DNA of 64,000 nucleotides from Tigriopus japonicus (taxonomy: Eukaryota; Arthropoda; Copepoda; Harpacticoida; Harpacticidae): assembly GCA_010645155.1 (NCBI GenBank), contig CM021320.1, positions 9,238,211-9,302,210 on the forward strand. The letters are read 5' to 3'. Below, piece by piece: positions 33,349 to 45,153 of the stretch. The notes beneath the pieces were generated by a model. It ran no database searches and was not told the origin of the DNA. It worked only from the letters and a program-made list of their open reading frames with translations. Position numbers and translations under genes: made by a program. Positions within the stretch are counted from its first letter, which is position 1, and each line of letters opens with the position of its first letter.

Positions 33349-36147
33349 GTTTGTGATTTGAATATACCTTTGGTAAAATTTAGACCACAAATGCAGAGTA
33401 AACAAAAGGGTGATCGATACTGAAATTCAGTCGGAAATTGTTACTCATTAAGTGATTGTCGTCTTCAGTATACAAAAATATACCATTTTAAGTGATATAT
33501 AACTTACACATCAGCCCTAGTGCAATCACTTAATGTAATGGCTTTAATTGCTAGTGACGTCAGATTTGGCAGTCTATGGAACAGCAACAAAACCTTCAGA
33601 TTGAAAGAAGTACTGTTATTATAATTGCTTTATTGTACGTTTAAATGTTTAACGTTTCACACAAGGGCACATAATGCAATGAAATATTCTTTACTTATCT
33701 TCACATGAATTATGGATGAATGTCTTTTTGTTTCAACATTTGATTGTGCCTTTTCAGCTTTTGTCTAATTTTGCCTTGCTTATTTTGGCGGGGAAATTTG
33801 GTGTTTTTCCCAAATTCTTAAAGAACATTGATGTTTTCTTGCCTTTGACATTTTTCACCAATTTTTCTTCCTTTTTCTCTTTGGAAGGCTTGGCTTACAT
33901 CGTTTTTCAGTTGAGGTTTTCATAACCAATCATATTTATTCCCTCCTCAAACGCAATTCCTTGATTGGATGAAAGATATATTTCAAGTAAGGAAGAGAGG
34001 AAACTTTTTGAGCACCATGTTGGAAAACTGCTTGCATAAAAGGTTCAAGATTTCTCTTTAACATTTGTATTTCAAGTATTGCCAAACATTTTTCATTTAA
34101 GGAATGAAAGTGTGAAAACAAATCTGTTCCCAGAGCAGACCTTTCAGACCCAAAACGCAAAGTTTTACTACACTAACAACAATTTAGATATTTGATTCAG
34201 TCCAAGTGTTCCTCAACTGCGCGGTCTTTTTACATTTTTATTTGGATTTTTGTTGTATTTTTGATGCATTTTTTGGGCGTTTTTAATTTGCATTGTTTGT
34301 GCAGCCCTTGTCATGAGGGTTAACTTTTCTACACGGTTATTTCACAACAAGGTTTAGCAAACCTCCACACTCAATACTTTTCTATCTTCCTATGGGAGCG
34401 ATTACCGTATGTGAACTAAATATATCGGTGTAACTAGATACACTTAGATAGATATTGGCATTCGTAGGCTAACACACGGTGCCGATGATTCACGCTGGTG
34501 ATTGGTCAAGCGCATTCAGTTGAACATTCAGCTAATTTTAACGAAGTTCAACAACAAACCAGAGTACTTCTTCGTTGTTGATTTTGTAGTGATCTGACCT
34601 GGTGCTGGGGTTGCCAATTTTCTTAAGTGAAATCATATTCCCCACTGTCTACCAGCCTTCGTAAACAGGTTTTTTTTTCTTTAAGAAGCGACAAAAGGCA
34701 AGGCATCCCTGACTTTCGTGACTTCTGAGCAGGGTTGCAAATCAACCTCAAATTCGTGTTTGCTCACATACCAGAGCAAAGCACCCATTCTCTAAGAGGT
34801 AACCCTACCCTGCCACCTCCCGTGAAAAAACTTGCGCAAGCCGAGATTTCACATCACTGAGATTTTGTTGTCAATCACCCGATCATGTGAATTAATCGGC
34901 CCCTGTTTAAACTCCACACTAGTTGAAATTCACTTTTTGCATATCGGGTTAATACCTTAGACACATTTCCAGCAGACTTGAGGATTTTCACTAACTAAAC
35001 TGCCCTATCAGATGAGCGAAATAGTTTAGATGTGTTTCTTAGAAGAAAAGGTTCCTTTAATCATGAACTACGGCTTCCCGCATGATGAATGACGTCACAG
35101 ACAGTCCGTGCCGGGTCGGGCAATCATAGATTTGAATGCCAATCTCTGCCTTCTAGTATTTCTAGGTGTAACAATTTTCCCCCATAAGTGGAGACAAACA
35201 AAAGGGAGGTAAAAGCTCAAAGTCAATCACATATTGGTCACATATTGATAATCATTTTACAATTGTCATCTTAAGTATGCAAAAGTAATTTATCCTAACC
35301 AGAACATTAGCTTTAAGTAAAGTCACTTGACGTAACTGTCTTTAGTGATTTATACGCACTTATTTCTTGACCAGGTTTAACAAACCACCCCACCCAGTAC
35401 TTGCTTATCTTCTCATTTTGGCTACCCTACTGTTCCTCTGCACTTCGGCCTAGCTGACTAGCACAGATATGAGGATAAAAGGGCTAGATTTCACTAGATT
35501 TGGAATTGTTCACAACCTCTAATGCCAAAAAATGCCTCAGCTTTCAAGCGTCAAATTTTCGAAAAATGTTGCATTTTAGAGCAATGGCATGGTTAATGAA
35601 TGTTGAGGAGTATTGCAAAGTAACTTTAAAACAAAAAGAGAAATTGGAAGCCTTCAATTAAACAAATTATTCGTTTTGAGGCTTAGTTGCCCCCAGGAAC
35701 CGACATCCTCTTGCCATCTTGTCATTCAAAGTCAGGCATTTCTGATTCAAAAGTTCGGAAGAACCCTCTCAGTTTATTTAGTGAAATTTTATATAAACGC
35801 AACAAAACATTTATTTTTCTTTTGCAAAAGAGTCAAGAATTGCTATTCCAACTTCAAGTTATGCACTTGAGAAAGGAATTGTTGCAATTACCAGGCCTGA
35901 ATCTTCGTTTTAGCTTCCTTGCACGCTCATCAGAAACTTATGTCTTCCGATCTTTTTTCCCCGCCAAAAATCATGACATCACTAGTAATTCCTGCAGTTA
36001 TGGCTGCCTTTGTACACTGTAGAAACCAGTACGGCCATAAAGTGCGCCAGCTAGCGGATTTTATAAGGCATCAGCTCGCACTTCACTAGATATGTGTTTG
36101 AAGATAGTTACTATAGCCCAAGGATGGCTCAAGCCAGGATTACTTTC

Positions 36148-36257
36148 AAAATACACACTAGGTCCGATTAGTACAATGGAAATTCAACGGAACAATGTAT
36201 TTGTTGCAAAAACCTCACATTTTAGTACAATGATTGGACCTAGTGTGTATTTTTGAA
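36148..36257. repeat. 110-bp hairpin (MITE-like)
   Basis: The arms AAAATACACACTAGGTCC and the reverse complement at about 36235-36257 are nearly perfect inverted repeats around a 70-bp loop. A duplication was not found. Confidence 0.6.
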
Positions 36258-36703
36258 ATCCGTCCTGAAATACAGTGGTTCCTGTATAGCCATACTTCTG
36301 TTTGGGACAATGCTTCAAATGTTGGTTGCATATTGCTAATGGACCTGATATGGTTTTTGGTTCAAGTAGTGGGAAAGCTCAACTTTAGATGGGATTGACA
36401 TGAACAACTTGAACATTGAAAAGGAATTTCAGATATGATCCTTGCCAAAATTCATCGTACATCACTTTTAGTTCCTTTAAGATCCCCTTCACCAACATTT
36501 AAGGCACTTTAGTTTGTCTACATAACTGATGAATGATTGTTACTTTCCTTAAAAACACGTGTTTCATGAGCTCTCCGTCACATATCATCCACTAGTTGGC
36601 TCACTTTATGACCGCACTCTTTTATCAAAGTGCTCTATCCTTGGCAAGGTATATACGGTTTTGAATGCAAGTGGGGCCGTGATGGGGAAAGCTTTCCAAA
36701 CTT

Positions 36704-36951
36704 CAGGGGTGTTTGACACCGGCATTTTTGACATCGACCTCAACACCGACACCGGCCAAATTGTCAAAGTCGACACTGACACCGACACCGGCTATGAAAG
36801 TGTTAATGTAAAATTTTTTTCGTACTTTTGAAAAAATCACGAACCTTTGTAGGTGTCGACACAAAACGCCAGTGTCAACAACATCGACACCGACACCGTT
36901 TGGTGTCGGTGTCGAGGTGTACACACCGACACCGGCTTCTCACCCACCCCA
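36704..36951. mobile_element. GACACC-rich short element, probably hAT-like
   Basis: CAGGGGTGTTTGACACCGG at the left and the reverse complement of TGGGGTGGGTGAGAAGCCGG at the right are imperfect inverted ends. Many GACACCGACACC words run in both orientations between them. The target duplication is not clear (at best ACTTC on both sides), so the boundaries are tentative. Confidence 0.45.
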
Positions 36952-37206
36952 CTTCTCTAAGTATTTTTTCACAACAAATTTGAACACAGGTCATTCCGAA
37001 CCTTTGCCATGCACTCAAAAAAAAAAAAAAAAGAAACTGCTTGTTTCTGTTCTTGGTTTCCTGGTCTATCAATCTCTTGTTCTGTCTCATTAGGTTCATC
37101 CTCTGGCATATTATGCTCTTAAATATCAGCAAGGAAAAATCCCTTAAATTGAGATTTTCCCTTATATCAAGATCCAAGTGTACTTATTTTTCTTGTACAT
37201 TTTCAG

Positions 37207-37326
37207 ACATTTACCCTGGCGGATCCTGACATTGATGAGCAAGAAGGAAAAACGAAAAAGGTGGATAAATTGGATTCAATAGCGTGGCTAAACTTTGTGA
37301 AAAATGTGTCTGATACAGTTGTCTAG
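37207..37326 (+). CDS. FMRFamide-receptor-like GPCR, last exon
   Basis: The acceptor ATTTTCAG ends at 37206. The exon is in phase with 33348 and encodes an acidic and lysine-rich tail (ADPDIDEQEGKTKKVDKLDS and onward) ending NVSDTVV and TAG. No transmembrane segment is present, as expected for a C-terminal tail. Its membership rests on splice-phase fit and order rather than homology. No AATAAA lies in the next 120 bases. Confidence 0.6.
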   Translation, partial: TFTLADPDIDEQEGKTKKVDKLDSIAWLNFVKNVSDTVV

Positions 37327-37455
37327 AACCTGATTGAATTCGCCAGAGAATATAAGAATTGAAAATTGTTCATCTGAAAATACTATTGTTTTTTTAACAT
37401 TATTTGAATTCCTAGCAAGTTTTATTGATCAAGACATAAAAACAAACATTTAAAC

Positions 37456-37754
37456 TAGTGTTGTGTTTCGAACCAGGAGTGCTGCCATTTTTTACTCGGA
37501 AGTTTATCGCTGGGCAGGTTGTACAGAACTTTTTGAAAGGACCTGAACAGGGACCAATTTGGCAACACTTGAACTAATTCGATTTCGAGTTCCATCGATA
37601 GTTATAAAAATGGATTTCGAGTTGGCAGTGCTGCCAGATTTTATGGCAGATAAGGTCTATTGTCTGTTGAAAAGTTTAGTTCTGATCAGATTTTTGACCC
37701 TAAAAACCAAAATGGCAAAACTCTGCCAAAAATCCAACTCGAAACACATCAGCA
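37456..37754. mobile_element. 300-bp hAT-type MITE, copy 1
   Basis: The ends TAGTGTTGTGTTTCGA and TCGAAACACATCAGCA are inverted repeats. The flanks ATTTAAAC (37448-37455) and ATTCAAAC (37755-37762) match at seven of eight. It shares most of its length with the copies at 38208 and 47318. Confidence 0.78.
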
Positions 37755-37762
37755 ATTCAAAC

Positions 37763-38199
37763 AGGATCTAATTTATAACATTTTGGTAGGCAAACGTTGT
37801 AAGAGTTAAGAAGCACTGAATATCTGGAATGGGAGGCTAAAGGTGAGAATTATGATTTCCAGAAGGATTAATTCAATTGCGTTCTTCTGCAAGTGAGACC
37901 TGGCTTGTATTCAGTCGACTACGTATTTCAAATTTCATCTCAATCGAATGCCGGAGTGAAAAGTTGTGCCTTCTCAAACTTATGAACTAAAGAGAGCATT
38001 GAATGAATGAACTTGCGTTCGCGATAGGATTAGCACTGAACTTTGAGTGAGTATAACTTTTGACTCCGCCGTTTGATTGAGCTGAAAATTGAAAATTGAT
38101 TTTAGACTCATTTTGAGGCAAAATAAACTCATCCAGAAGCAAAAAAGTTATTACAGATCTAAAATGTTAAATCTCAGCTTCAAAATCAGCCACCCTCAA
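37763..38199. other. Spacer between two MITE copies
   Basis: No gene or repeat was recognised. Confidence 0.4.
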
Positions 38200-38207
38200 T
38201 TGTGAGG

Positions 38208-38497
38208 TAGTGATGTGTTTCGAACCAGGAGTGCTGCCAGTTTTGACTCTGAAGTTTATCGTTGCTAAAAAGGGCAGGTTTTTTTGAACTTTTTGAAAAG
38301 ACCTAAACAGGGACCAATTTGGCAACACTCAAACTAGTTCAATTTCGAGTTCCATCGATTGTTATAAAAATGGATTTCATATTTTATGTCAGAGAAGGTC
38401 TATTGCCTGTTGAAAAGTTTAGTTGTGGTCAGATTTTTGACCCTAAAAACTAAAATGTCAAAACTCCGTCAAAAATCCAACTCGAAGCACATCAGTA
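38208..38497. mobile_element. 300-bp hAT-type MITE, copy 2
   Basis: It starts TAGTGATGTGTTTCGA and ends TCGAAGCACATCAGTA. The flanks TTGTGAGG and CTGCGAGG match at six of eight. It is in the same orientation as copy 1, with a deletion near 38378 relative to it. Confidence 0.72.
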
Positions 38498-38505
38498 CTG
38501 CGAGG

Positions 38506-39639
38506 TGCAAGAGAAAAAGGAGAAGGCAATGGGCCACATTGACCAATTTAGAGTGATCAATTTTAGACTTACGAAAAGGAGAAAGAGAAGCTGTCATGAA
38601 AATGACTTGCGGATTTCCTAACACATTTGTGAAAAACAAAAACAATATTTATCTTTTTGAAGAACACAGCTTTTCAAGTGTGGAAACGGGATGACCTTTT
38701 AATAAAGTGTTTCATATTCCTTAGTTGGCAACATATGATTTTATTTCATTTGACAGGCTACCAATTGAGCAATGATACCTTCTCAATGCAATTTAGATAA
38801 AAGGACAAGTTCTGGATAATAATTGTAGTTGCGTACAATCTTTTGTCTTAAAATTTAAATCAAGAAAATGAAAATCCATGTGTATGATGCCAAAATGTGA
38901 TAATCCTTTGGTTTGAGAACAATAAAGAGGAACCGACAGCATTACGTAATAAATGTGAACGTAGTGAAAAGAAAGTAGTACATATGTTTAATTGACCCTC
39001 AATAGAGACCTATCATAAACTCACTAGAACATGAAAATCATGTTAACTACAATTACTTTAATGGAGGATAAACTAAAAGTAATTGAAGGTGGTGAAAATG
39101 TGCTTTCCAACTTTGACACTGTAGAACCAAGTTAAAGCTTGGAATAGTATCAGCACCATGAAGGATGCAAATTAACTTAAAATGCACCAAAAATATATCC
39201 TTCCCCTCCTTTATTGAACATTTCAAACGTACCTACATTTATATTTTGATGTGGAAGTAATTTACATAGTTTTAAGAAACTTCATCATTTATGTGAAAAG
39301 GTGCAGAGATTTCTCTATCCTGACTTTTTTTGGGGCATTTCATTTGTAGGACCGTTACTTTATCATCATCATCATCAACATTAGTTACTTGTTTTGGATT
39401 GATCCGAGCCATTTTAGTACTAAGCGATAACTCTCGAGTACAGAAACAACAATTTTTGAGATTTGTTGACAAGCCCCGAACGAGGACAACTGACGAGCGG
39501 ATTTTTGTGAACATCGGTTGGGCGGTTGCGATGGGTGAAGTACTTGTCTTCAAAGTTTGTACTCAATTACAACGATATTTTGGTTTGGGGATTTTTGCTA
39601 ACTCGGTTTCATCATTATTATTTTTAATATTTTTGTTGC
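38506..39639. other. Unassigned intergenic sequence
   Basis: A short ATC microsatellite lies near 39362-39374. The overlapping frames at 39272-39680 have no domain. No gene is claimed. Confidence 0.4.
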
Positions 39640-39810
39640 AGATTTTCTACTACCGCTACAAGGAATGCGATTCCCTGTAAACAAGGATTTCTCCCGACAG
39701 CTTCAATCCGATCCCCAACAGGATTCCAACCTCGACCGTCTGGGATAGCTATTTCTCTCGGCACTCTTAAGATCGCGCTAGTACGCGTGGCCACTCTAGC
39801 TTCCTTAAAA
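39640..39810 (-). mobile_element. tRNA-derived SINE, family 2, minus copy
   Basis: On the minus strand: the head AGAGTGGCCACGCGTACTAG, a mutated B box (GGTTGGAATCC), then GAAGCTGTCGGGAGAAATCC and the tail AATCGCATTCCTTGTAGC. It is a good copy of the family at 7400 and 9397. Confidence 0.75.
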
Positions 39811-39892
39811 TTGGTCATTGAATCTGTGTTGGCTATGAATATGAGTAGGTTGTCTTCATTGAGTTCTATTAATACTAGAGGGAGTGTTAGCC

Positions 39893-41135
39893 TAAAAATG
39901 TGTATGAACTTTACACAGCTTAAGAATCCATGTACATAGGATCTGACGTACATAAACAAACCCAAGTCGCCGGCAAAGTCAATCAGGGTTGCTAAAATAT
40001 GCTACACACACTGCAGTTAGTAGAAACACATATTTCTTTAAGAAATCATATTGTGATAATAGTTTTGTTTTATTCATTCAAAAATTAGACAAGTTCTCTC
40101 CATAATCTTCATTGTAAGTAGATAAAGACCAAACCTATTTCAATTCCTAACCCATGCTTAAACTTGGCAGCATTATGTATCTACAAATGGTAAATGAGTT
40201 GTGATGTCATGGGGAGCTATATACGGTACCTGGTATGGAAGTCTTGCAAGTTTGGAAGTGTTTTAAAGGTGCCAAATAGGATGTGCCCTGCTTTTTAGGG
40301 GATTTTACTATTCCAAAATAGTAATAAGAATAGAAGCATAAATCAAGTATTGATTGCAGGCCAATAAAAAGATCTCTGTGGTTTTGTGATTTATTAATCA
40401 GATTAAATATGTCCATATGTTCAATATGGTTTCATTTATTATCTCCAATTCATATAGCTGGGGAAAATATCAAAGCAAGTTTAAAGTTGTTTGCTAAAAA
40501 CTTAAATTCTCTTGTGAGGCAAATTCATAGTTAAAGTTAGAAATTCAGTGAGTTTAAGTAAGATAAAAAACTTCCATAAAACAAAACAGTTTGGAGTTTA
40601 TATCACCCTTAGCAAATCAAATTCTTAAGCATGTACATATACCAAATGATGATCATACCAAATGATTAGTGATGGGATTCAAGTACTTGAAATGAAGCCT
40701 TCCATGGGAGGTTGCAAACTGGGCTCATCAATTTACATTTGTGAAATGGTATTTCCTTCTTCAACCACTACTTCAAATCTTGTGTTTCATTCAAAAACTC
40801 TGACATGCAACCCTGACTTTTGTGACTTTAAATCAAGGGTGCTTTGAGGCACAAACTTGTTTTTGTTGCTTAATGTAAACAAACTGACATCTTTATTTTT
40901 TCGTGTTGGGGTGACCCCAGTTGGCACCCTCCCTTGGAAGGCTTGATTCAAGTACTTGAATCCTATCAATATTTCATAAATAAAGATAATCACTTATAGA
41001 ATATTGCGGCAATAGTAATGGCATGTGTCTATCATAGTTTGGCAACCCTGGTTGACTTTGCCGTCCATTTGGGTTTATTTTTTTACGGTGGTTCCAATGT
41101 ACCTGGATTTTTAAGCTTTGTAACATTCATAAAAA
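39893..41135. mobile_element. Foldback element with about 115-bp arms
   Basis: About 39893-40008 and 41015-41135 are inverted copies (shared words include CGGCAAAGTCAA, CAGGGTTGC and AAGCTTA/TAAGCTT). A smaller inverted-repeat element lies inside at 40672-40970. Flanking duplications were not resolved. Confidence 0.55.
40672..40970. mobile_element. MITE with 48-bp inverted ends
   Basis: GGGATTCAAGTACTTGAA and the following AAGCCTTCCA at the left recur inverted at 40925-40970. The unit ATTCAAGTACTTGAAT is itself palindromic. No coding sequence. Confidence 0.6.
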
Positions 41136-41531
41136 TGTGTCTCCCGTTGTCCACTATTGAGTGGACAAAAGTGCTGGAACATTTGAAATTAGTGACTAGG
41201 CAAATGTCAACCATGCAATTGATGAATAAAATGTGGAATTGACTAATGTTTTTGGATCATTTTTTTGCTATCGCTAGTCATTTTTTTTATTGAAAGAACT
41301 GAAGACGTCACAAGGTGACCATGTCTTAGATTTGAATACTACAACTAGGAACTTTTTTTGCCAATATATTGATTAAGTCATTAGTAGGAAGAACACAAAT
41401 TTATGCTTTTACGTTATATAGCGTTAATCCAATATATGTATGAACAAAAAAACCTGTGGCTTCAAGAACGAGTTTAAAAAAGTCGGTCTTGATTCGCATA
41501 TTTGCTCACGCTAACTATCCACTCAACAGGT

Positions 41532-42661
41532 CAGGGCTGCCAGGTAATTGGAGACAAAAAACGCCAGATGAACCAATCAAAAACGCCAGAAAAACGCCAG
41601 ATTCCAGTTTCTATATTATGTATTTATTCTAGACCAGATATATCATGTCTCAACCTTTCATCCATAAACTTAGCATATCTGAACTTAATCATTGGGTTGG
41701 ATTCATGCTTTGGGTTGATAAAGTTTAAACCAACACCCTTTTCAACACGTTTGGTCTCAATAACAAATTAACTAATTTTGAACAAAATGATAAGAAATTT
41801 TACTCAAATAGCTATCAGTATGACCAAACAAGAAAACGGAAAATTAAGTAAGCCACCCCCATATTCAAAACAACTGATCAGGAGTGTGCAACTTTCAGGC
41901 AAGTAAGATTTTACATGCCCAGAAAGAGTACTTTTGTAAGTAGCAAAAATATTTGTCAATTTTCTATTTTTTAACCTTTTAACAAAGTTTTGTTTTCTTT
42001 GCCATTTGCTCAGTTTCCTTTGCTAATGTTCTGTCTATTTGTGCCATTACTATTTTACATACTTTATCAAAAACAATGTTTTATGAAGAAAATAAGAAAA
42101 GTATTTCTTCAAACTTGACTGAAAAAGCCAATCCAAAAGCTTTGTCAGAGACACGCAAATCAAATTTGTTTTGCAATTATTTGTTGTTTTTCAATATTCC
42201 TTGCCATTTGGATTTGTCACTTCAGCAAATTTTACTTTCCATCCCGGAACATGTTATTTGTTATTTACCATGCCAGCACATTTTATTTACCACTTCAGCA
42301 CATTTTTTTTCTTTGAGCAACAAAAGCATCTTTTGTTTGCTCAAAATCCAAAAACTGGTATTTTGTATAACTTTGAACACTCTTGAGGAGTGAACCAGCG
42401 TGACAAATTGATTTCAACTAATCCTAAAGCTCCAATTTAAAAACGTCAAATTTCACGATTTTCATGTAAAAACCGCCAGAAAACTGTCAAAATGTTCTTG
42501 CCCGCCAAACAAAAAAAATCCATCCGCCAAACTATAGCGTAAACCGCCACAATACCTCCAGATTTTGCTGTCCCGCCCAAAAAAATCTCGCCGCCAAATG
42601 AGGCCTCAAACCGCCAGATACACCAAAATCTGGCGCCCTAAACCGCCATCTGGCAGCCCTA
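41532..42661. mobile_element. hAT-type element with CGCCAG/CCGCCA subterminal repeats (1.13 kb)
   Basis: It starts CAGGGCTGCCAG and ends CTGGCAGCCCTA. A perfect 8-bp repeat CAACAGGT flanks it (41524-41531 and 42662-42669). AACGCCAGA words are clustered at 41559-41605 and CCGCCA words at 42470-42650. The interior is AT-rich without a transposase. Confidence 0.88.
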
Positions 42662-42669
42662 CAACAGGT

Positions 42670-44616
42670 GTGAAGGCGACATTTTCCACAAAAAAATTAA
42701 ACGCACGGCTTACCAAATCAGCCTGACTAAAGCTTGCACGCTGTCTATCCAGTGATTAATAAATGATTTAAGGTTGTCCTACAGGGTGTTCTGAATGGCT
42801 TTTTTGGTTTGGATCAAAATACCCAAAGATATAATGGCATTTTTTGGACCCATAACTTAATGGGGAACAACTTCACTTCTATTGTATTACATAGGTATTG
42901 GGTCTCGGTCTCGTGACGTCAAGTGATGACATGGACAGCCGGTCATGTAACCTCAACAGAAAAAGTAGGACATTGTTCTGAATTCAATGCTATGATTTCT
43001 GACAAAAACTGCTTTATCTCACTCAATTGTGTTGTTGAAGGCTTAATGACTGAAAAATAAAATCAAAAATTTTTCTTTAAAAAATCTTTCTTTTAAAAAG
43101 TTAAAAGTACCAATGTGGTTTGGTTGAATTTTTGAAATTTCTAACTCTCAATTCTAATCCAAATTAGGCAAACAAATATGTAAGAAAATGATTTAAATAA
43201 TTGCTGAGAGGAATAGATTGAAAATTCCAGTCAGAGTTGGGTAAATTACTTGATGAAATGTATTGAATTACAATTAAAATTACTTCCTCAAAAAATCTTA
43301 TGCATCATAAAAACATTGTCTGAAAAATTAATTGACTTCAATGGACTTCAAATGGGGATCAATAAAAAAAATATTTTGTTGAACTTTTTGGCAAAACTCT
43401 ATTGACTGAGACTCTTTTGTCAATATTGAATTTGATTTATTCTCAGTTACATGCTTAAGTGGGTTTGATTTTATTAATTATCGTTTCTTTTGCAACATAA
43501 GCATATTAGGCAAGTGATGTTTTTTCTATCTTGTTTAAAAACTGTTATGTTTATTAGTTTTTCACTTGCCAATTTAATACTTGAGAAACGCTAATCAAAA
43601 TTTATAATGACACACATTTTTGTTCTGAAATACTATGACAGTAACTTATTAATTAGTTGATGCTTCAACGTCAGTTTTCTTTTTTTGTTGAAGAGACATT
43701 CTGTTTAAGCCTAAGTAGCTACGTTGATAGCAATAATTCAAGCCTGATGAAATTGTTTCTTGACAGTCTTTACATGGTAATTGGAAGGCAGTGGGATAAA
43801 ACTTTAACATGTTCTTTTATTCATTTAGCCCTTTTATTTCTTTTTACGTTCACATTGAGCCTTGAACCCCCAATTGCTGAACTAGAACCGTTTTAAGTGT
43901 CAATCATGGCATTGAATTCAGGAGAATGTCCTACTTTTTTACAACAAGGTGACTTGAGAAAACGTTGATTCAAGAAGCTGCATTTTGTGGATTAGGGTTG
44001 GGTTTTTGCAATCTTTTGGATGTTTAAATTATTCTAGGCTTGTCTGTAAGATTCTCACAACAAATATAGTTATTTTCTTGCAAAATAATCCGTTTCTACA
44101 CACTAAGCTGTTGCTATAGTTATATACCTAAAAACCCATTAAATACATCATTTTTTAAAAACTGTTTAATCCATATTTAAAGACCATTTAGTTACGAGTT
44201 GAATTCAAATTAAATAAAAATACATCCATCCGTAGCTGAGTTTTTGATTAAGATTTTGATAGATAAAGAAAGATAGACCTTTTCAATATTGCAAAAATAA
44301 ATGATTTTTTTTGAGTTTTGGAGATTTTGTCAAAATAGTTTAAAATATAAAATTAAACAAGTTGCCAATGGAAGCTATTCACATTGATTACAGTTTAAAT
44401 TTTTTTGCAAACATTGTGCCACTCTGGTTCTGAATTCAGCCATCAACATCAAGAATGGTCATCCCCATCACCATGAAAAAGCAATTCAAATACTTGTTTG
44501 TCCAAGTTGCTGTTTGCCCCCCCTCACTAGTAAAATACCAATACGAACCAACCTCCTTTGTAAAACCAGTCGCAATATTCTAACAAATAAAAAGATTGCT
44601 TGTTGTTCTTTTAGGT
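42670..44616. other. Intergenic sequence before the 3' end of TAF5L
   Basis: Near 43227, CAGAGTTGGGTAAATTACTT resembles one end of a hAT-type element, but no partner end was found. No gene was supported. Confidence 0.4.
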
Positions 44617-44622
44617 TTTATT
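44617..44622 (-). promoter_or_regulatory. TAF5L: TAF5L polyadenylation signal
   Basis: AATAAA on the minus strand lies about 60 bases downstream of the TAF5L stop codon. Confidence 0.65.
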
Positions 44623-44679
44623 CTTTAACTTTCACATGCCGACAAAGACATTTGTACGGCAAAGGGAACAGCATTCATA

Positions 44680-45153
44680 TCACGATAGGACTTCACCATT
44701 GGCCAAAGACCCGTGCTTAAAATTGGGTGCGTCTAAAACGTGTTGTGGCTTATCTCGAGATGAATGATTATCATCCGCTCGAAATCCGGTAGCAATAAGC
44801 GTGTTATGGGGTGAATAACTGAGAGATTGAATACTGACATTTGTCTGGTAACAGGCCGCCATTTCCGGCGAATTCGAGGTCGACGTTGGATTTTGACCAT
44901 TTCGAACAGGTCCTTTGACATCCCAATGCCGGATGGTCCCATCCAGACCTCCTGAGGTTAATATGGACGAATCGGGGGACCAAGTCAAGGCATGGATCGC
45001 CTCACTGTGACCTTTAAGCTCCTTGAGAAGACCTGCTGATGCCAGATCCCAGATTCGAACTTCGCGGTCTTCGCCGCCAGCGGCCAAATAGTTTCCATCG
45101 GGTGAGAAGGCTAGAGCCATGACTGAGCCTTTATGACCGCTGAACACTCGCAC
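44680..45153 (-). CDS. TAF5L: TAF5L exon 4: WD repeats 5-6 and C-terminus
   Basis: The acceptor is CCAG just above 45153 and the exon starts GTGCGAGTG in phase 0, so the valine is internal and not a start. It encodes VFSGHKGSVMALAFSPDGNY, GGEDREVRIWDLA and ELKGHSEAIHALTWSPDS, which match the penultimate and last WD40 blades of TAF5L. LSYSPHNTLIATGF probably completes the propeller. A polar tail ends ANGEVLS. TAF5L rather than TAF5 is indicated by the IWDLAS..LKELKGH spacing and sequence. Confidence 0.92.
   Translation of the reverse strand: MRVFSGHKGSVMALAFSPDGNYLAAGGEDREVRIWDLASAGLLKELKGHSEAIHALTWSPDSSILTSGGLDGTIRHWDVKGPVRNGQNPTSTSNSPEMAACYQTNVSIQSLSYSPHNTLIATGFRADDNHSSRDKPQHVLDAPNFKHGSLANGEVLS

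Larger units (their letters stand above)
33349..37206. other. Receptor intron (3.9 kb)
   Basis: It holds a hairpin MITE at 36148-36257 and a GACACC-rich element at 36704-36951. About 33430-33560 and 35230-35350 share loosely similar AT-rich sequence with AAGTGATTG/CAATCACTT palindromic words. No gene was seen in the rest. Confidence 0.5.

Noticed and set aside
36559..37177. Overlapping frames with threonine/aspartate repeats
   Set aside because: They are translations of the GACACC repeats in several frames and on both strands.
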